From assembly GCF_037975245.1 (NCBI RefSeq), contig NC_092576.1, positions 4,542,001 through 4,606,000 of the forward strand: a stretch of 64,000 nt of DNA. Direction: 5' to 3'. The notes beneath the pieces were generated by a model that saw nothing but the letters and a program-made list of their open reading frames with translations, was not told the DNA's origin and ran no database searches. Positions 60,238 to 64,000 of the stretch are shown here, piece by piece (position 1 is the first letter of the stretch; every line of letters starts with the position of its first letter). Both the position numbers and the translations under genes were made by a program. The stretch is from Apostichopus japonicus. Taxonomy: Eukaryota > Echinodermata > Holothuroidea > Aspidochirotida > Stichopodidae.

Positions 60238-62109
60238 AGGGGACGGGGGATGGGGGTGAGGGGAGTTTCTGAATTTCACAAAATGTATCCATGCTGTGGG
60301 TATACCAATCATTTCTTCATCAATGAAGTACCGATGAGTTGAATACACAAGACAATGGGAAGACAAAGGCAGGCTGAACATTTTCACTAACAATGTACAT
60401 ATACTTCCTTAGGTTACTTAGATCTGCAATCAATGTATAGAACTGCGCGGTATTGAAACTCTATTGAAACACTAACCCGAATCATGGTCATCCGGTTCCA
60501 GTTCAATATATGTAACTCTCTAAAGATCTCAGAAGATTTACTTCTGCTGTATACACTATAGTTGTTACCTGCCAGCGTAATTGTTTTAAATATAAACATT
60601 CCTAATTTTTGGGTGAATTATTTTGACAGAATTCTGCACTGACCAATTTCAAAAGGGAATTTTGCATTGTCGCAGACTGACAGTGCATGACTTTAGCGAA
60701 GTTGGAAATACTTCATTTGTCTAATTTGATTAATTTCTATCAACATAAAATTTTCTCCAGGCAGTCAAAGATTGTGGTGTAGATTAATGTTTGCCGGTTG
60801 CCATCTGGACATTTAGCGTGACGTAGCAAGTGGAATGAGTCAACATAGCTTTATCTTCATATGTTTACAGTTCAACTGTATCTACACTGTCCCTTCCTGT
60901 TGTTGATTAGTTAACGGTACTATAAATAAATGTCATATTTATCAGTTTTCAGATGGTCCGGACGGAAAATGTTCCCATTGATAATTGCGCAACAACTTTG
61001 CACGCATATCAATAATTAGTGCTTCTAAATAAACATCTACAAAGAGGGTGAATAACTCAAAGGGAAGCTCTGGTAGCTGAAATTGATCAATTTCCTTCAT
61101 AAATTCTTTTGACATTTCTGCATCATGTTAGATCAAACCCCGTCCTCATAGCATTTTGTATGGCGAAGATATTAATTTTCCAAATATGGTGATATTTTGT
61201 TAATGTATCTGGCAACATGAATGAAAGTCATCATAAATATTCAACTGAAAGATGTTTTTTACCACTTTTTCTTGTTTATATACATGTAGTGAACATTAAA
61301 CATTAAATCCTTTGACAAAATAAATCAACCGAGATGACACTATAGCTAGCAATCGCTAGCAATAGTCAACATTCTGGAGTTAGGAAAAATGCGGTAAAAT
61401 TGAGATGGCGTGTACACCTATATATGTTATATAACAGTGTGGATTGCTGCATGGTCTCTTTAAGGTACCTGTTATACGTTGTCTGCCAACGGAATCTTCC
61501 TTTCAAAATTGATGAAATCGATTCAAAAAGGCAAGCAACAGCTGACAAATTCACAGCACGTATTTATTTTTAATTTGAAAGAAAAAGGAAGTAATATTTC
61601 AAGAGATGCTCATAGTTTGATATAATTCAGATCATTATAATTACTTCTCTTTTTATTTTAATAATAGAAAGATGAAAAGAAGAGTCTAAGTGGATGCGAT
61701 ATCATATATGGACGAAATTTCGGGATTCGCACCTGGACCAACAGCCAGAGTATGCACAGAACGCACTACACATGAGTCTGTTCACGAAGATATTTCTCCC
61801 CCTGCCCTTCTCACTAGCAGGCGTTCCTGGGGGTATAGGCAAAAGGGTTGCTGCACTCGTATTCTGTGGATTTATATGGTTCGATTGATATTGGATTTTT
61901 TTAACCGTTTCGGATTGAAGATGTTCAAAAATTCTTATTGGAATATTCTTCACTTCACTTAACCAAGTGAAATGTATGCCAAGACGTAAACGTATATTGC
62001 AAATAGAAACATATATTAGAACTTAATTTTTAAAAGTATACATGTCAATATTGAAACCTCAAAGATTATCAATAAAGTTTTGGCTATAACCTACACAAAT
62101 TTAGACTAG
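60238..62109. other. intergenic, no gene recognised
   Basis: Open stretches at 61690-61962 in three overlapping frames have no recognisable domain. No other structure was seen. Confidence 0.35.
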
Positions 62110-62117
62110 TGTCCATC

Positions 62118-62414
62118 CAGGCGCGTCGCCAAGGGGGGGGGGGGGGCGAAGGGGGCAGCCGCCCCCCACCTTGAGCATATTTACATTTTTTTTTTTAATG
62201 TTTTTATGATATCGCTAGTATTTTCAAAAGAGAAAATGCTAAGATGCAACTTACAAGGCCTGGGAAGTGCCATTTCCAGCGATCTGGGAGGCATTTTCGG
62301 CCAAAATTTTCTTGTACGCTTCGCGCCAATTATGGTGGCGCTACGCTTAGATAGTTTGCAATGCCGAATCTACAGTTTCGCCCCTCCCTTGGCAAATTCC
62401 TGGCTACGCGCCTG
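62118..62414. mobile_element. hAT-type miniature element, 297 bp
   Basis: Left end CAGGCGCGTCGCC and right end GGCTACGCGCCTG are imperfect inverted repeats. The exact 8-bp duplication TGTCCATC is at 62110-62117 and 62415-62422. It consists of little more than G-/C-runs, an A/T spacer and one copy of the dispersed module (62255-62400). Confidence 0.92.
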
Positions 62415-62422
62415 TGTCCATC

Positions 62423-62821
62423 AGAGAGATAAGGATTGTAACGCAATCGGGCCCCTGGGACAGTTATGCCACCGGGCACCATTGTGGCCTCTTCATATCC
62501 CATATTTTCCAAGTCTCCCCCCCCACCCATATAGTTCCCCAGCACCTAAAATTTACCTCAAGATTACAAGAGCAGTATACCCACCCTGACCCCCACTACG
62601 CCCCACCCCATAGCTGTCACCCCCAATAGCTGCCAATTTTGCAATGCTAATTATCATAAACATTATTTTGATATTAGAAACGTAACATACCAGTGGACGT
62701 GTGAGGCAATGGCTTCGAGTGGATCAGTATATCTAACTTTATAATAATAAATAATTGACATCTCTTAACTAATACATATGGACAAATACATACATACATA
62801 CACACACACATATATATATAT

Positions 62822-62868
<47 letters not shown>

Positions 62869-64000
62869 CTAAGAACAAAATAATAAATAACAACAACAAT
62901 ACATGAAAAAAACAATGCAAAAGTGTGAAATGTGGTAATAGTCAGTAAGATCTCAAATAACTTTTTCTTAATTTTCTTCTGAAAGATGAAACAGTGCTAT
63001 AAAGTTGTTAGTATCCTGTGGCAATGAGTGACAATTTGTTAGGAGAAAACCGAGTCATGATCAAGCTTGTAATCACAGCATATTGTGTCCACTATCCCTT
63101 TTCAAGTCATTCACTGTAAAAATTATGTTTGTATATCAGAAAAGAGAATATCAGAACTTAAGTTTGAGACATTACATATATCAGTTATTGAAATAATAGA
63201 AAGAAATGAACCTTGTGGCACACCAAAAACGACCTTTTGAGAGTCAGAATAAGTACCATTAACTGTGTTATACGTGGAGTGACCTACTAGATAAGGTTTT
63301 TTAGGTCACTTACTTTTGCAATTTACGTCATCAGTTACTAATTAATATATACTTGTTCCATATATGTACGTTGTGATGAAAAACATAAATGAAAATGAAA
63401 CTGCCAAGCATTGTCTACATGGTTGGTTGTGTTGACGTGCGCATGCGTACCTGAACCTATACCAGCAAATTAAACAATCCTGGTTTATCAGTGATAATCT
63501 CAGTTTATCGGTCGGTAACACCTGCTAGTTTAGTTTGTCAACCTGAATTGCCCTACTTGAAATGCGAGTGAGGGGGGGATTATGGAGGTGGGGGTTTGAT
63601 GTCTGCATATGCAGAGTCATTTCAAGCGATAGAATCATAGAAAACATATGCACGCGACTAAGGGTTTTGCCACCGCTATTCTATCACAAAGATGTATGCA
63701 AATTTGGATCCAGGGGATGGAGTGTAGGTCAACCCCTTCTCATCCTCACAAAACAATAAAATAAAAGTCGTTTTAGCCAAATGGCGACTCAGATTTCTCG
63801 TTTAATATTTTCATTTATTTTACGTGGTAGTTCACTTCAACGATCTCATGGCGACACCCCCTCCTTTAAAAACCCAAAATCCATCCTTGTACTATACTGG
63901 AACATGATATAACTTGTAACAAGTCATACAGTAACAGCATACATGACAAGAATGCATTATGATGAGAAACTTGTGCCTGTCCTTATAATGCTAGAGTACA
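62423..64000. other. intergenic to window end
   Basis: Holds an (AC/TA)n microsatellite at about 62795-62865. No exon recognised. Confidence 0.4.

Noticed and set aside
61690-61962. Overlapping open frames of 64-90 codons
   Set aside because: Three frames on both strands, no recognisable family, no splice partners.

Overview
This is nuclear DNA from an animal: AT-rich, with small coding exons bounded by GT-AG introns and a very high load of repeats. Five genes can be assembled by joining exons by eye. The protein set and the repeat types (CNOT4, SCNM1, TAF8, MFAP1, an NHL-type propeller gene, Penelope-like retroelement, TU-like foldback elements, hAT miniature elements) fit an invertebrate deuterostome, most likely an echinoderm. 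Species assignment is inference only.

Layout. (1) 3298-5862, minus: 5' end of CNOT4 (RING exons only; the gene runs off the left side of the window). (2) 8315-19112, plus: complete SCNM1, head-to-head with CNOT4, with a long disordered insertion in exon 6. (3) 19113-27867: no host gene; tandem arrays, a decayed Penelope-like element (22165-24146) and several hAT-type miniature elements. (4) 27868-31863, plus: a five-exon gene for a coiled-coil plus NHL-like beta-propeller protein. (5) 31864-37937: repeats, including a foldback element nested in a hAT element. (6) 37938-44759, plus: complete TAF8. (7) 44760-48319: convergent intergenic region with 65-, 27- and 20-bp tandem arrays. (8) 48320-56097, minus: complete MFAP1. 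(9) 56098-64000: no host gene recognised; a fragment carrying a hammerhead ribozyme, a LINE 3' end and miniature elements.

The four named genes are basal nuclear functions: CNOT4 (CCR4-NOT ubiquitin ligase), TAF8 (TFIID), and two spliceosome proteins, SCNM1 and MFAP1. Nothing in the sequence says that they form one pathway. The most unusual features are in the repeats: (a) at least four foldback elements whose inverted arms are arrays of short units, three of them with 8-bp target duplications; (b) one roughly 100-130 bp module recurring 11 times, inside miniature elements with different termini; (c) an 85-bp array in a MFAP1 intron that repeats the true 5' splice site six times; (d) a hammerhead ribozyme fold on the minus strand at 57835-57873.

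All exon joins were made by hand from splice signals, reading frame and remembered family sequences. No alignment, transcript or database search was possible.
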